Source: Pseudomonadota bacterium
GTDB taxonomy: Bacteria; Pseudomonadota; Alphaproteobacteria; SHVP01
DNA: 46,666 nt
Direction of reading: 5' to 3'
Assembly (NCBI GenBank): GCA_027622715.1
Contig: JAQBYN010000023.1
Location: 1-46,666 of the forward strand
The notes under the pieces were generated by a model. It made no database searches. It was not told the origin of the DNA and saw only the letters and a program-made list of their open reading frames with translations. The stretch's first letter is position 1. Every line of letters starts with the position of its first letter. The position numbers and the translations under genes were made by a program. Of the stretch, positions 18,092-28,600 are shown piece after piece.

Positions 18092-19245
18092 ACGCCGATC
18101 TCCCTGGCAAAACAAACCGCCGCCTCGGCAGGCCAGGACAACGTCACGAGATGGCCCGGACTAAGACCAGCGCCGGACTCCTCGCCAATTAGTCGGACAT
18201 CAATGAGGCGCTCACCTGCAACCACAACCTGAATAACCCAGGCATTGCCCAGGAACGCTTTGCCCCTCACCCGTCCTGTAACGCCGCCGCTATCGCTGGC
18301 GCCAGTGACAAGGCGGATTCGTTCCGGGCGAATCATCACACTGACCGGATCACCCGGTGCGATCCCCGCGGCGTGCGCCGCGGCGACATCCACGCCCAAC
18401 CCGGCATCGACACCGATCGCGCCGCCGCTGACTTGGCTGACGGTTCCATCGATCAGATTGGCGTCACCGACGAACCCAGCGACGAATCGGTTGACCGGGC
18501 GGTCATAGATGGCCCGCGGTTCGTCTTGCTGAACGATGCGCCCGGCGTCCATCACGGCCACCCTTGTCGATAGGCTCATCGCCTCTTCTTGGTCGTGCGT
18601 GACCATGACGAAGGTAATCCCGAGCCGGGCTTGAACCGCACTCAGCTCAAAGCGGGCGCGTTCGCGTAAGCGACGGTCGAGCGCGGCAAGCGGTTCGTCG
18701 AGGAGGAGTATCTTGGGCCGCTTCACCAGCGCCCGGCAAAGTGCCACGCGCTGGCGCTGCCCGCCGGACAACTCCGCCGGTTTGCGCTTCGCCAATCCCT
18801 CGATGGAGAACAGTGCCAGCGTCTCCACGACGCGCTGGGCAATCTCCGCGCGCGGCAAATTCTCCTGGCGCAAACCGAACGCCACGTTGCGCGCCACCGT
18901 CATATGGGGAAAGAGCGCGTAAGACTGAAAAACAGTGTTCACCGGACGCCGGTACGCGGGGATGCCGGCCATCTCCTCACCATCCAGAAGGATTCGTCCG
19001 GTATCGGGTTGCTCTAACCCCGCAATCAGACGCAGCAGGGTCGTTTTGCCACACCCCGATGCACCGAGGAGCGAGAAGAACTCACCGCGATCAACCCGCA
19101 GATCGACGGCGTCAACGGCGACGACATCGCCAAATCGGCAGGAGACCCCCTGCAAGGAAATGATCGGCTCGGTGCCGGCCGCAGTATTCGGATTACCGCG
19201 CGACGGCGCGTCGATCACCTGCGTTTTGCCTTGAGGCGTGCCCAT
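18088..19245 (-). CDS. potG: Polyamine ABC transporter ATP-binding protein (PotG/PotA-like)
   Basis: The ATPase that drives polyamine uptake, 385 residues. Walker A is LGASGCGKTT, the Q-loop NTVFQSYALFPHMTV, the signature LSGGQRQRVAL, and Walker B ILLLDEPLAALD followed by the His-switch VMVTHDQEEAMS. The C-terminal ~130 residues form the TOBE/OB regulatory domain found in the PotA/PotG/MalK group (DPVSVMIRPERIRL). A ~25-residue N-terminal extension (QVIDAPSRGNPNTAAGTEP) precedes the fold. The start ATG overlaps the end of the binding-protein gene by 31 bases. Confidence 0.88.
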   Translation of the reverse strand: MGTPQGKTQVIDAPSRGNPNTAAGTEPIISLQGVSCRFGDVVAVDAVDLRVDRGEFFSLLGASGCGKTTLLRLIAGLEQPDTGRILLDGEEMAGIPAYRRPVNTVFQSYALFPHMTVARNVAFGLRQENLPRAEIAQRVVETLALFSIEGLAKRKPAELSGGQRQRVALCRALVKRPKILLLDEPLAALDRRLRERARFELSAVQARLGITFVMVTHDQEEAMSLSTRVAVMDAGRIVQQDEPRAIYDRPVNRFVAGFVGDANLIDGTVSQVSGGAIGVDAGLGVDVAAAHAAGIAPGDPVSVMIRPERIRLVTGASDSGGVTGRVRGKAFLGNAWVIQVVVAGERLIDVRLIGEESGAGLSPGHLVTLSWPAEAAVCFAREIGV

Positions 19246-20324
19246 GCTCGGCTGCGGGTGCGCTCGAAGTCGGCTTCAACGAGTGGGAACGTGTAAAGTT
19301 TCGTGCCCGGCGGCGGGTTGACCGCCGGATCGTTGCGGATGGTCTCGTCGATGTGCGGATTAGAGTCCGGCACAGCGTTGGCATAACCCACGGCGCCCGA
19401 AATCGGACCGATCACATCGGGTGTCAGCAAGAAGTTGATGAATTTGTGTGCGTTGTCGGGATGCGGTGCATCCGCTGGGATCGCCATGACGTCGATGTTG
19501 AACGCCGCCCCTTCACGCGGCAGGTACACGCGAATATTCACGCCGCTTCCCGATTCGCGGGCGCGCTCGCGGGCCTGAACAAGATCGCCAGCGTAGCCCA
19601 TCGCAACACACGTGGCGCCATTGGCGAGGTCGTTGATATAGGCCGACGAATGAATGTAGCGGTAGTTGACCCGGGCCGCCGTCAGAACCTCGGTGGCGAT
19701 CTTCATGTCTTCGGCAGTCGTCGAATTCGGACTGCGACCGGCGAACGCCAAGGCCGCGGGAAAGGTTTCCTCGGGCGCATCTAGCAACGTCACCCCGCAA
19801 CCCTTCAGTTTGAACAGCACCTGGGGATCGAGAATCAACGCGAGCGAATCGACCGGCGCGTCCGGCATTAGCGCGCGAACTTTGTCGACGTTGTAACCGA
19901 TTCCGGTGCCCGCCATCATGTAGGGGACACCGTGCGCGTTGTTCGGATCGGCGAGCGCCAATTGCTGCATGATGTCCGGATTGATCAGCGCCGCATTCGG
20001 CAACTTTCTTGGGTCAAGCGGCCGATACGCGCCGGCGCGGATTTGCTTGGCAAAGAATGGCGTCGCCGATGGAAAGACGACGTCGTACCCCGAATTACCG
20101 GCAAGCAGCTTGGCTTCGAGTATTTCGTTCGAGTCGTAGACGTCGTAATTGACCTTGATCCCGGTCTCCGCGGTGAACCGCGCCAATGCCTCGTCCGTAA
20201 TGTAGTCCGACCAGTTGTAGACGTTGAGCACCGCCTCTTCTTGCGCCTGGACGGGCACACTTAGCAGGGCGGCAAAAGGTAACGCCAGGGCAAGCCTGAA
20301 GAGCGCGCGCATCGACCGAATCAC
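19215..20324 (-). CDS. potF: Polyamine ABC transporter substrate-binding protein (PotF/PotD-like)
   Basis: Periplasmic receptor for putrescine or a related polyamine, 369 residues. The GTG start has an AGGAGG ribosome site. A signal peptide ends at about VPVQAQ. The mature start VLNVYNWSDYITDEALARFTAETGIKVNYDVYDSNEILEAKLLAG is the hallmark of the PotF/PotD group; WSDY includes residues that contact the ligand. Other family stretches are PYMMAGTGIGYN and INFLLTPDVIGPISGAVGYANAVP. Whether putrescine or spermidine is preferred cannot be decided here. It is the first gene of the operon, with a predicted promoter at 20359-20388. Confidence 0.9.
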   Translation of the reverse strand: MIRSMRALFRLALALPFAALLSVPVQAQEEAVLNVYNWSDYITDEALARFTAETGIKVNYDVYDSNEILEAKLLAGNSGYDVVFPSATPFFAKQIRAGAYRPLDPRKLPNAALINPDIMQQLALADPNNAHGVPYMMAGTGIGYNVDKVRALMPDAPVDSLALILDPQVLFKLKGCGVTLLDAPEETFPAALAFAGRSPNSTTAEDMKIATEVLTAARVNYRYIHSSAYINDLANGATCVAMGYAGDLVQARERARESGSGVNIRVYLPREGAAFNIDVMAIPADAPHPDNAHKFINFLLTPDVIGPISGAVGYANAVPDSNPHIDETIRNDPAVNPPPGTKLYTFPLVEADFERTRSRAWARLKAKRR

Positions 20325-20358
20325 AACATCCTCCTGGTGGCAGTAACCGATGCCGCGG

Positions 20359-20388
20359 ATAGTCGATTCGGACGGCCATGGCTGTCAA
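20359..20388 (-). promoter_or_regulatory. Predicted promoter of the polyamine importer operon
   Basis: On the minus strand a perfect TTGACA (20388-20383) is followed after 18 bases by GACTAT (20364-20359). This lies 35 bases before the GTG of potF. No operator is evident. Confidence 0.45.
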
Positions 20389-20423
20389 TCGCCAAGGCGG
20401 GCGCCCGCGCCGCACTCAATCGC

Positions 20424-21299
20424 CTAGCCCCGCGGTTTGAACCGGAAGGCGTCGGCGTGGCGGACAATCTGGCCCGCGACCGGTGTCGGAAAATGCGCGG
20501 CAAGCAGATAGGTCGGCGTGTCGGCCAGTCGCTCGATGAGCGCTGTCCGAGTCTGGCGCGACAAAATCGGATCCTCGCAGAACCGGCTTGACCACTCCGG
20601 GTAATCCATTTGCGCCGCATGGTGAATGGTATCGCCGCAAAGCAGCGCGCTATCGCCACCGCCCTCGATATTGATCACAATATTGCCCGGGGTATGGCCG
20701 GGCGCGGGCGCGAGCCAAATGTGATCTTCCAAGGCGTGATCCGACTCCACCATGACCGCCTGCCCATGTTCGACAATGGGCAAGACACTGTCGTCAAACG
20801 ACCCATGGTTGACCTCTTCGCCCGCCGCCGCCTTGGCTTGCCAGAACGCGTATTCCTCGCGGGCGAAAATGTACCGCGCGTTGGGGAATGTCGGCACCCA
20901 CCGGCCGTCAACCAGGCGGGTGTTCCAACCGACATGATCAACGTGCAGATGCGTGCACATCACATAGTCCACCGCTTCCGGCGCGATACCGAGGCGCGCG
21001 AGGTCTTCTAAATAGGGATTGCTGAGCTGGTGCCAGAAATCGCGCGCCGGGCGATGTTTGTCGTTGCCAACACAGGTATCGACCAGGATCGTGTGATGCG
21101 GCGTGCGGACGATATAGGTGTGAAAGCTCATGATGAGCTTGCCGCTCAGCGGGTCCACGAAATGCGGCTCCAACCACTGCCGCTGGGCGTCAAGCGCCTC
21201 CCGGGTGGCATCGGGAAACAGGAAGTCGGGTTCGAAGATCGGCATCTCCGATTCCACCACCCGGTCGATTCGAATGTCGCCGATCGCGAGCGTTTTCAT
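20424..21299 (-). CDS. MBL-fold metallohydrolase
   Basis: A 291-residue metallo-beta-lactamase-fold enzyme. I chose the ATG at 21299 (MKTLAIGDIRIDRVVE), which has a GGGAGGG ribosome site; a longer frame reaching 21431 would run into the upstream gene. The metal-binding HLHVDH motif is in MCTHLHVDHVGWN, with further ligands in PGHTPGN and LLCGDTIHH and a late AAHFPTP. There is no signal peptide. The layout resembles AHL-lactonase-like and related hydrolases, but that is too weak to name a substrate. It follows an alpha/beta hydrolase gene on the same strand. Confidence 0.85.
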   Translation of the reverse strand: MKTLAIGDIRIDRVVESEMPIFEPDFLFPDATREALDAQRQWLEPHFVDPLSGKLIMSFHTYIVRTPHHTILVDTCVGNDKHRPARDFWHQLSNPYLEDLARLGIAPEAVDYVMCTHLHVDHVGWNTRLVDGRWVPTFPNARYIFAREEYAFWQAKAAAGEEVNHGSFDDSVLPIVEHGQAVMVESDHALEDHIWLAPAPGHTPGNIVINIEGGGDSALLCGDTIHHAAQMDYPEWSSRFCEDPILSRQTRTALIERLADTPTYLLAAHFPTPVAGQIVRHADAFRFKPRG

Positions 21300-21361
21300 A
21301 ACCGGCCCTCCCCTGTTGGATTGCATTGAGCGATCAGATGGAATTCGCCGGTCATTGGCGC

Positions 21362-22189
21362 CTAGTCTAGACCGCGCACGAAACCTGCCAGGTCGGCATT
21401 CAAGCGATCGGTCGCCTCCCAAAACGGACAATGTCCGACGCCGTCGTAGATGATCATTTTCTTGTTGTCATGCGGTACCTGCCCCAGCGTGTACTCGCCG
21501 GCGAACGGCAGAACGATTTGATCTTCAGAGCCATGGACCTGGAGAAATGGCACGCTAAGTTTGCCCATCACATCGCCGTTGTCCGTGACGCGGCTGAGCA
21601 TCCACAAACGAATCTCGGGCGGCACCATCATGTTGTAGGACAGCATCATCTCGAACTCATCGGCCGGCAACGGCTTTGCGGTACAGGCACGCAGGAAGGC
21701 GCTCGTACCGTTGATGTTGGCGAGAGGATCAGGCGAGAACATGCCGCCGAGATTATCGCCGGCGCCGCGTCCGAACATTTTCGCGGCGATGTCGGTGCCC
21801 TGCTGGGTCGGCGCCGACACAAGAAATAATCCCCGCATGCGATCGGTGCCGTAATGGCGCATGTAGTCGGCGGCCCAATTGCCGCCCATCGACCAGCCGG
21901 CCAACACGAAAGACTCGACGCCGCAATGATCGAGGACCGCGTTGATATCGTCGGCGATGGGACGGGCATCGTTGTACGCCGTTTCATCCCATGGTCTGCC
22001 GGAGGCCCCGTGGCCACGAACGTCCATTGAAATCAGCCGGAAATCTTGGGCCAAATCGCTGTCGCGTTGGCGTTGCCAACACAACGCCGCCTGACTGAAG
22101 CCGTGGATCAACAAAAGCGCCGGGCCTTGCGGGTTGCCTTCGTCGTAGACCGCGATACCGACGCCATTTGCGCCTTTGATTCGTTCCAT
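21362..22189 (-). CDS. Alpha/beta fold hydrolase
   Basis: A 275-residue cytoplasmic alpha/beta hydrolase. I chose the ATG at 22189, six bases after AGGA; a TTG two codons earlier is possible. The oxyanion segment is LLIHGFSQ, the nucleophile Ser is in LAGWSMGGNW, the acid in HGSEDQIVLP and the His in GVGHCPFWE. A RGHGASGRP strand is typical of the peroxidase/esterase branch. The substrate is unknown. The gene lies between an exporter pair and the MBL-fold gene on the same strand, so a joint detoxification role is possible but only by position. Confidence 0.85.
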   Translation of the reverse strand: MERIKGANGVGIAVYDEGNPQGPALLLIHGFSQAALCWQRQRDSDLAQDFRLISMDVRGHGASGRPWDETAYNDARPIADDINAVLDHCGVESFVLAGWSMGGNWAADYMRHYGTDRMRGLFLVSAPTQQGTDIAAKMFGRGAGDNLGGMFSPDPLANINGTSAFLRACTAKPLPADEFEMMLSYNMMVPPEIRLWMLSRVTDNGDVMGKLSVPFLQVHGSEDQIVLPFAGEYTLGQVPHDNKKMIIYDGVGHCPFWEATDRLNADLAGFVRGLD

Positions 22190-22268
22190 GCTCAATCCTC
22201 ACCACGGCTGTCGAAGATGATTAGAACGGTGGAGCCGCCCTTTCAACCAGCTGCACCTATTCCTGGCC

Positions 22269-23003
22269 TCAGCGATATCGAACGCCTTCGTCCCGGCGGT
22301 AGCCCATCGCCGCCACGAAACCGAAAACGACCGTGTATCCAGCCAGCCAAAGCCATGGTTCCAACCCCCAAGGTCGACCCTGCACCGCCGCCCACGCGAG
22401 TTCGCCAATCTGCCGAGTAGGCAACACGCCGGAGATTGCATTGAGGACGGCTGGCATGCTGCTTGGTGGTATGAACAGGCCGCCGCCGAAGGACAGCGCG
22501 AGATAGAGAATATTCGCAATCGGCAGCGCGGCCTTCGGCGGCGACCAGTATCCAATCGCAATGCCGAACAACGCCATCGGCACGGCCCCGACAAAGACCG
22601 CCACAACAAGTCGGGCCCACGACATTAGCGGCATGCCGACGTCGGTCAGGATGAGCGCAACGCCAATCAAAATGCTCACTGCGACAATCGCAAACACCAG
22701 TGCTGCCAGAATCGTGGCGGCGAAGCGCGTTCCTGGCGACACAGCCAGCACATGGGCGAACTGTTCCCAAGGTGATTCCCGCTCGTTTGCAATGCCGACC
22801 CCGAACTGAAAAAACGCGACGCCGAGCGCGGCGAAGATCGCGAAAGACGCCATGACGAGATTGGCGGCTTCACGCGAGTCGGCGACCGACGTCCCAATGA
22901 AGATAAACACCACGCCAGGGATCAGCACGGTGACCAACGAATAGGCCGGAGTGCGGATCAGACCAGTCAGCGTCGCTACAAAATGTTCGTAGACCAACCT
23001 CAT
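22269..23003 (-). CDS. ABC-2 type exporter permease
   Basis: A 244-residue membrane subunit of an ABC-2 exporter with six hydrophobic segments. The first is TPAYSLVTVLIPGVVFIFIGTS; others include FAIFAALGVAFFQFGVGIA and ANILYLALSFGGGLFIPPSSMP. The pattern of a conserved loop (NERESPWEQFAHVLAVSPGTRFAATI) between helices 2 and 3 is typical of drug or small-molecule exporters of the DrrB/NatB kind. Its ATG overlaps the ATPase stop by four bases. Substrate unknown. Confidence 0.85.
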   Translation of the reverse strand: MRLVYEHFVATLTGLIRTPAYSLVTVLIPGVVFIFIGTSVADSREAANLVMASFAIFAALGVAFFQFGVGIANERESPWEQFAHVLAVSPGTRFAATILAALVFAIVAVSILIGVALILTDVGMPLMSWARLVVAVFVGAVPMALFGIAIGYWSPPKAALPIANILYLALSFGGGLFIPPSSMPAVLNAISGVLPTRQIGELAWAAVQGRPWGLEPWLWLAGYTVVFGFVAAMGYRRDEGVRYR

Positions 23004-23884
23004 TGGGTGCCTCCGCCGGTGATCTCGACGAAGGCCTCTTCAAGGCTGGCTGGTTGGACCTCGAGATTGGCGAAGGCGACGCCGCGTTGGACCATTGCTC
23101 GGACAAGCGCATCGGCGTCTTGGGTGTAGATCGTCACGCGACCGTCGCTGCGCTCGATACGCGTCGCGCTCGGCAGATTGTCTGGTGCCTCCCCGTCAAA
23201 GCGGACCCGCGATTGGCCGACGCGCCCTCGGATTTCATCGACACTGCCGGCGGCAACGGCGCGACCGCCGTGAATGACAACGACGCGCGTCGCCAGCGCT
23301 TCGGCTTCTTCGAGGTAATGGGTGGTCAGGACAATGGTCCCACCGTCGTCGCGGTAGGCGCCAATCGCACGCCACAACGCGCGGCGGGCATCGACATCGA
23401 GCCCGGTGGTCGGTTCGTCGAGAAACACGAGCTCTGGGGCACCGGCAAAGGCTAGCGCGACGGCGAGCATCCGTTTTTGACCGCCACTCAACCCGCCGGC
23501 CTGACGGCGTAATAGGGGTTGAAGCGGAAACCGGTCGAATAGCACCGGGTCGGCGAGCGGTGCCGGGTAATGGGCGCGGACCAAGCGCAATATCTCGCCG
23601 ACACGCAAGGCGTTGGGAAACCCGCTTTCCTGGGGGGTAAGGCCAATTCGGCGCCGAATGGCGAGGTTTCGAGGGCTACCGCCCAGCAGTTCGACCGACC
23701 CTGAATCGGCGCGGCGGGTCCCAGTGAGGACGCTGACGGCGGTGGTTTTGCCCGCGCCGTTCGGTCCGAGCAGAGCGAGGATCTCGCCACGATCCAGCGT
23801 GAGGTTAAGTTGGTCCAGGGCCCGCGTCGGGCCGTAGGCCTTGGAAACTTTGACTAAACGGGCGGCGTAGTTGGGCGACCCCAT
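23000..23884 (-). CDS. ABC transporter ATP-binding protein (ABC-2 exporter)
   Basis: The ATPase partner of the ABC-2 permease. I chose the ATG at 23884 (MGSPNYAARLVKVSKAYG), where family similarity begins; an in-frame GTG at 23932 is the alternative. Walker A is LGPNGAGKTT, the signature GGLSGGQKRM, Walker B LVFLDEPTTGLD and the switch His in LTTHYLEEAEAL. The C-terminal ~90 residues are the extra domain typical of DrrA-type exporters. It is divergent from the padR gene, and the two share a ~110-base control region. Confidence 0.88.
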   Translation of the reverse strand: MGSPNYAARLVKVSKAYGPTRALDQLNLTLDRGEILALLGPNGAGKTTAVSVLTGTRRADSGSVELLGGSPRNLAIRRRIGLTPQESGFPNALRVGEILRLVRAHYPAPLADPVLFDRFPLQPLLRRQAGGLSGGQKRMLAVALAFAGAPELVFLDEPTTGLDVDARRALWRAIGAYRDDGGTIVLTTHYLEEAEALATRVVVIHGGRAVAAGSVDEIRGRVGQSRVRFDGEAPDNLPSATRIERSDGRVTIYTQDADALVRAMVQRGVAFANLEVQPASLEEAFVEITGGGTQ

Positions 23885-23955
23885 GATATTGCGCGGCCGA
23901 ACGGCCGACCCCTCGTTTTTGCTTGAAATCACCGGCGAGCGTTACTATTGATTAT

Positions 23956-23972
23956 ATATCACTTCGTCATAT
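23956..23972. promoter_or_regulatory. Imperfect inverted repeat, candidate PadR operator
   Basis: ATATCAC-TTC-GTCATAT is an inverted repeat with one mismatch in seven, in an AT-rich patch that stands out from its GC-rich surroundings. It lies between the divergent exporter and padR genes and overlaps a possible minus-strand -10 (TATATA). The position fits autoregulation by PadR. Confidence 0.35.
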
Positions 23973-23997
23973 TGTGCTGCAACACAGCGAGGCCGCC

Positions 23998-24597
23998 TTG
24001 CACGTCAAAACACTATGTTTAGCCATCCTGTCGATGGGGGACGCGTCAGGCTACGAGATCAAAAAGCTCTTGGAGGGGCCATTTAGCCACATCCACGAAG
24101 CGAGTTTTGGCGCCATTTACCCCGCCCTGGCCCGCCTTCAGGAAGAAGGATTGGTGACCTGCGAAGCGCGCAGCCAGGAGAAACGGCCGGACAAGAAAGT
24201 CTACGGGCTCACCCAAAGTGGGCGCTTCGAGTTAATCAAAGAACTTGAGATTGTACCGGGCGCGGACCGGATCCGGTCTGACTTCTTGGTCCTCATGCTT
24301 TACGCGCATCTCCTGCCGCCGGCGCATATCGAGAAGGTGATCGAGCACCGGCTACAAATATATGGCGCCTTGCTCTCCGATCTGACCCGCGGCGACGGCC
24401 CGCCCGTCCCGACCGGCGAGGAATCATGTGGTGAATTTGTTCGTGGTTACGGTAAGGCCATTTTGACCGCGGCGTTGCAATACATCGAGGACAACCGGCA
24501 CCTCGTCGAGGGCGCGGCGTTTCTTGCCGGGTCGTCGCGCAAGTCTGCCGAAATTGACGACAAAGAGGAGCGCCCCGCAGGGGTGGCAGCCGAATGA
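23998..24597 (+). CDS. PadR family transcriptional regulator
   Basis: About 199 residues from a TTG at 23998, which has GAGG six bases upstream. From this start the protein begins VKTLCLAILSMGDASGYEIKKLLEG, the exact N-terminus of the family; an earlier start at 23923 would add unrelated sequence. The winged helix covers ~1-85 (FGAIYPALARLQEEGLV, KKVYGLTQSGRFEL). The C-terminal half is the helical dimer/ligand domain of the longer PadR class. PadR proteins often repress nearby efflux genes and respond to drugs or phenolics. Its TGA overlaps the ATG of the membrane-fusion gene, so it is the first gene of the pump operon. Confidence 0.9.
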   Translation: MHVKTLCLAILSMGDASGYEIKKLLEGPFSHIHEASFGAIYPALARLQEEGLVTCEARSQEKRPDKKVYGLTQSGRFELIKELEIVPGADRIRSDFLVLMLYAHLLPPAHIEKVIEHRLQIYGALLSDLTRGDGPPVPTGEESCGEFVRGYGKAILTAALQYIEDNRHLVEGAAFLAGSSRKSAEIDDKEERPAGVAAE

Positions 24598-25691
24598 AGA
24601 AATCAATTGGTATTGCGGTCCTGATCGCAGCAGCCATCGCAATCTGGATCTGGAGCGACACCTGGTCGAGTGCAGAGGATGGCACCGAGCTCGCGTCGTT
24701 GCCGACAAATGCCGCGGCCGAATCCGCGAAAGCAGAAAAGCTCGATGTTCTTGTCGAGGTCCGCACCTTGGTCGCAGAATCGCGGATGCGGCGTATTGAA
24801 CTTCGCGGCCGTACCGAAGCGTCGCGTTGGGTCGACATTCGGGCCGAGACCGGCGCCCGCGTCGTGACCATCAACGCGCGCAAAGGGGCAAAGGTTCGCG
24901 GGGGCGACGTCATTGTCGAACTGTCGATGGAGGATCGCGAAGCAAAACTGGCCGAGGCCATCACAACGGTTCGGCAACGCCAGATCGAATATGACGCGTC
25001 CCAGCGATTGAGCGAGCGTGGCTACCGCGCCCAGAACAAATTAGCCGAAGCCGCGGCGCTGTTGGACAAAGCGCTCGCCTATCAGGCCCAAATCGAGCTT
25101 GATATCGATAACACCAAGATTAGGGCACCGTTCGACGGCGTTCTCGAACTGCGCCACGTCGAGATCGGCGACTTTGTCCAGCGCAACATGATTGTTGCCC
25201 GCGTCGTTGACCAAGATCCATTCCTGGTTGTCGGACAAATATCCGAAGTCGATGTCGCCTTCTTGAAGGTTGGCGATGCCGGCGTCGCGACGCTCGCATC
25301 CGGCGATCTAGTCGAGGGGCGCCTGCGGTTTATCGCGACGACCGCCGATCCCAAAACCCGGACCTTCCGCGTAGAAATGGAGGTCGCCAACAGGAGCGGC
25401 ACGCTGCGCGACGGACTGACCGCGGAAATCAAGATCGAAGTCGATCAAAGCATGGCCCACCATGTCAGTTCGGCAATATTGACGTTGGACGACGAGGGGC
25501 AACTCGGCGTTCGGGGCGTCGACGCGGGGAATCGAGTCAAATTCTATGCGGTCGAAATCATTGACGACACTGGCGACGGGGTCTGGCTTAGCGGCCTGCC
25601 CGATCGTGTCGATGTGATTAGCGTCGGCCAAGAATTCGTCCGAGACGGCGACCTAGTCCGCACCAAACGCGCCGAGGAGGCCGCCTCGTGA
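24594..25691 (+). CDS. RND efflux periplasmic adaptor (membrane fusion protein)
   Basis: A 365-residue HlyD-like adaptor that bridges the RND pump to an outer-membrane channel. It has an N-terminal membrane anchor (about 4-18), a lipoyl-type half GRTEASRWVDIRAETGARV, a helical hairpin (about 115-165), the second half VEIGDFVQRNMIVARVVDQDPFLV, and the beta-barrel domain with ADPKTRTFRVEME. No lipobox is seen, so it is anchored by the helix. It starts at an ATGA overlap with padR and ends at a GTGA overlap with the pump gene. No outer-membrane channel gene is nearby; a shared TolC is likely. Confidence 0.9.
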   Translation: MKKSIGIAVLIAAAIAIWIWSDTWSSAEDGTELASLPTNAAAESAKAEKLDVLVEVRTLVAESRMRRIELRGRTEASRWVDIRAETGARVVTINARKGAKVRGGDVIVELSMEDREAKLAEAITTVRQRQIEYDASQRLSERGYRAQNKLAEAAALLDKALAYQAQIELDIDNTKIRAPFDGVLELRHVEIGDFVQRNMIVARVVDQDPFLVVGQISEVDVAFLKVGDAGVATLASGDLVEGRLRFIATTADPKTRTFRVEMEVANRSGTLRDGLTAEIKIEVDQSMAHHVSSAILTLDDEGQLGVRGVDAGNRVKFYAVEIIDDTGDGVWLSGLPDRVDVISVGQEFVRDGDLVRTKRAEEAAS

Positions 25692-28600
25692 ACGCCATCA
25701 TTGACGCCGCATTACAACGGTCGCGGGTGGTCCTGCTTGGTCTCGCGGTCATTCTCGTAGCTGGCCTCGCCGCCTATATCGACATTCCCAAGGAAGCCGA
25801 ACCCGACGTCAATATTCCGTTCATTTACGTCTCGATCAGTCATTCCGGGATTTCCCCGAACGATGCAGAGCGGTTGCTCGTCCGGCCGATGGAGAAAGAA
25901 CTCAAGGTCATCGAAGGCATCAAGAAAATGACCGCGACCGCATCGGAGGGGCACGCGTCAATCTTGTTAGAATTCGAAGCGGGATTTGATGCCGACGGCG
26001 CGCTTGACGACGTCCGCGAGAAGGTCGACATCGCGAAGGTAGAGCTGCCAGACGACACGGATGAGCCGACCGTCAACGAAATTAGCACTAGTGGTTTCCC
26101 GGTCTTGGTTGCGACCCTGTCGGGCGGCGTGCCAGAGCGCACGCTCTTCAAAATGGCCGAGCAGCTAAAGGACGCGATCGAAACGATTCCGACTGTTCTA
26201 GAGGCCAAAATCGTGGGCGACCGCGAGGAGGTTCTTGAGGTAATCGTCGAACCGATCAAGCTCGAGAGCTATAACATTTCTAACGAAGAACTCATCCGCG
26301 CGATCAACCTGAACAATCAATTGGTCGCCGCTGGCGCCCTCGATTCCGGGCAAGGCCGCTTTACCGTTAAAGTTCCCGGCCTATTCGAGACCGCGCGCGA
26401 CGTTCTCGACCTTCCCCTGAAAGTGAGTGCGGACGGCAACGGCGTTGTCAGCCTCGGGGATGTCACAACCATCCGCCGCACCTTCAAGGACCGAACGAGT
26501 TTCGCGCGGCTCAATGGACAGCCAGCCGTGGCGCTCGAGATCACTAAACGATCGGGCACCAACATCATCGAAAACAATATCGCCGTTCGACAGGTAATCG
26601 GTTTGTACACGGCTGGATGGCCCGAGAATGTCCAGGTGACCTTCAGCCAAGACAAGATGAAATTCACCCAGACCATCCTGTCGGAACTCCAGAACAATAT
26701 TCTCAGCGCCGTTCTTCTTGTGATGATCGTTGTCGTGGGCGCGCTCGGCCTGCGCAGCGGGCTGCTGGTTGGCGTTGCAATCCCTGGATCGTTCCTTTTG
26801 GGTATTCTGATTATCACAATGTTGGGCTTGACCATGAACATGGTGGTGATGTTCAGCCTTATTCTTGCCGTCGGTATGTTGGTCGATGGCGCCATCGTCG
26901 TGACCGAGTTCGCCGACCGACGAATGGCCGAAGGCGCGAACCGGGTTGAGGCTTATGGCGACGCATCAAAACGCATGGCGTGGCCCATTATCGCCTCGAC
27001 CGCGACGACGCTCGCAGCGTTCGCCCCGCTGCTCTTTTGGCCCGGTATCGTTGGCGAGTTCATGGGTTTCCTACCCATCACGCTAATCGCAACGCTCACT
27101 GCATCGCTGATCATGGCGCTGATCTTCGTGCCGACGCTGGGGTCGTATTTCGGCAAGGCGAATTCTTTGACGCCCAAGACCGTGGCGCGATTCAATGCGA
27201 TGGAGAGCGGCGACATTAACCAAATCGGGGGATTCATCGGGCTCTACGTCAAGGTCCTCAAATTATTCGTTAAGCCAGCGCCAATGCCGCTCATTACGGC
27301 GGTTGGCTCGGTCGCAATGTTGGTTGGTGCGGCGTGGCTTTACGCGGCTCATGGGACGGGCGTGATCTTCTTCCCCAATGTCGACCCCGACAACGCACGT
27401 GTCTTAGTTCACGCGCGCGGCAACATGTCCGTTGTGGAACGCGACTCACTCGTTCGCAGGGTGGAAGACCGTGTTCTGCTCATCGATGGTATTCGCACCG
27501 TGTACACGCGCACCGGGGCAAGCGATCAAGGCACGAATGACGCGGCAGACGTGATCGGGACCATGTATGTCGAATTTTTCGATTGGGACCAGCGCCGGCC
27601 CGCCGCCGAAATCCTAACGCAGATCCGCGAAGACACCGCTAATATTCCTGGCGTGCGGGTCGAAGCCCGCGAGCCAGAGGAAGGCCCGCCGACCGGTAAA
27701 GCCCTTAGGCTCGAGCTCGCCTCGCCAGACCCCGAGGCCCTCGACGTCGCGGTCGAGCGGATCAACGCCGCGATCCAAGATATTCCAGGACTGATCGACT
27801 ATGAGGACAGCCGCCCGATCCCCGGGATCGAGTGGCGGCTTTCGGTTGATCGGAACCAGGCCGGCCGGTTCGGCGCCGATGTGGTGTCGGTGGGTAATGT
27901 CGTCAAACTTGTGACCAACGGGATCAAGGTCGGCGACTACCGGCCAGACGACGCCGACGAGGAGGTCGACATCATCGTGCGCTTTCCGGAAAGCAGCCGG
28001 ACGCTGGCGATGCTCGACGAATTGCGCATCCTGACGGCGAACGGATTGGTGCCCGTCAGCAACTTCGTGTCGCGCGAAGCCCAGCAGAAGACCGGCTCGC
28101 TGGAACGAGTTGCCGGAACCCGGGTATTGCGCATCGAGTCCGAAGTGCTGCCCGGCGTCTTACCCGACGACATCGTCAAAGAAATAAAGCTCGCGCTCGA
28201 AAACGTTGATATACCGCCAAACGTCCTGATCTCGTTCAAAGGCCAAGACGAGGAGCAGGCAGCAGCGGCTGATTTCTTGAGCAAAGCGTTCTTGGTCGCA
28301 CTGTTCATCATGGCGATCATTTTGGTGACGCAGTTCAACAGTTTTTATCACGCGTTCCTCATCCTCAGCGCGGTGATCCTATCGACGATCGGGGTCATTC
28401 TTGGACTGCTTCTAACCGGCCTGCCCTTCAGCATTGTCATGACGGGGGTTGGGATCATCACCCTTGCCGGCATTGTCGTGAACAACAACATCATCCTAAT
28501 CGACACCTATCAGATATTGCTGCGACGAGGCATGGACCCCTATGAGGCAATTTTGCGCACTGGCGCGCAGCGTATGCGGCCGGTTCTCCTCACAGCGATC

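Noticed and set aside
21300-21431. A 44-residue N-terminal extension of the MBL-fold enzyme
   Set aside because: It would run into the alpha/beta hydrolase gene, and the ATG at 21299 has a strong ribosome site.
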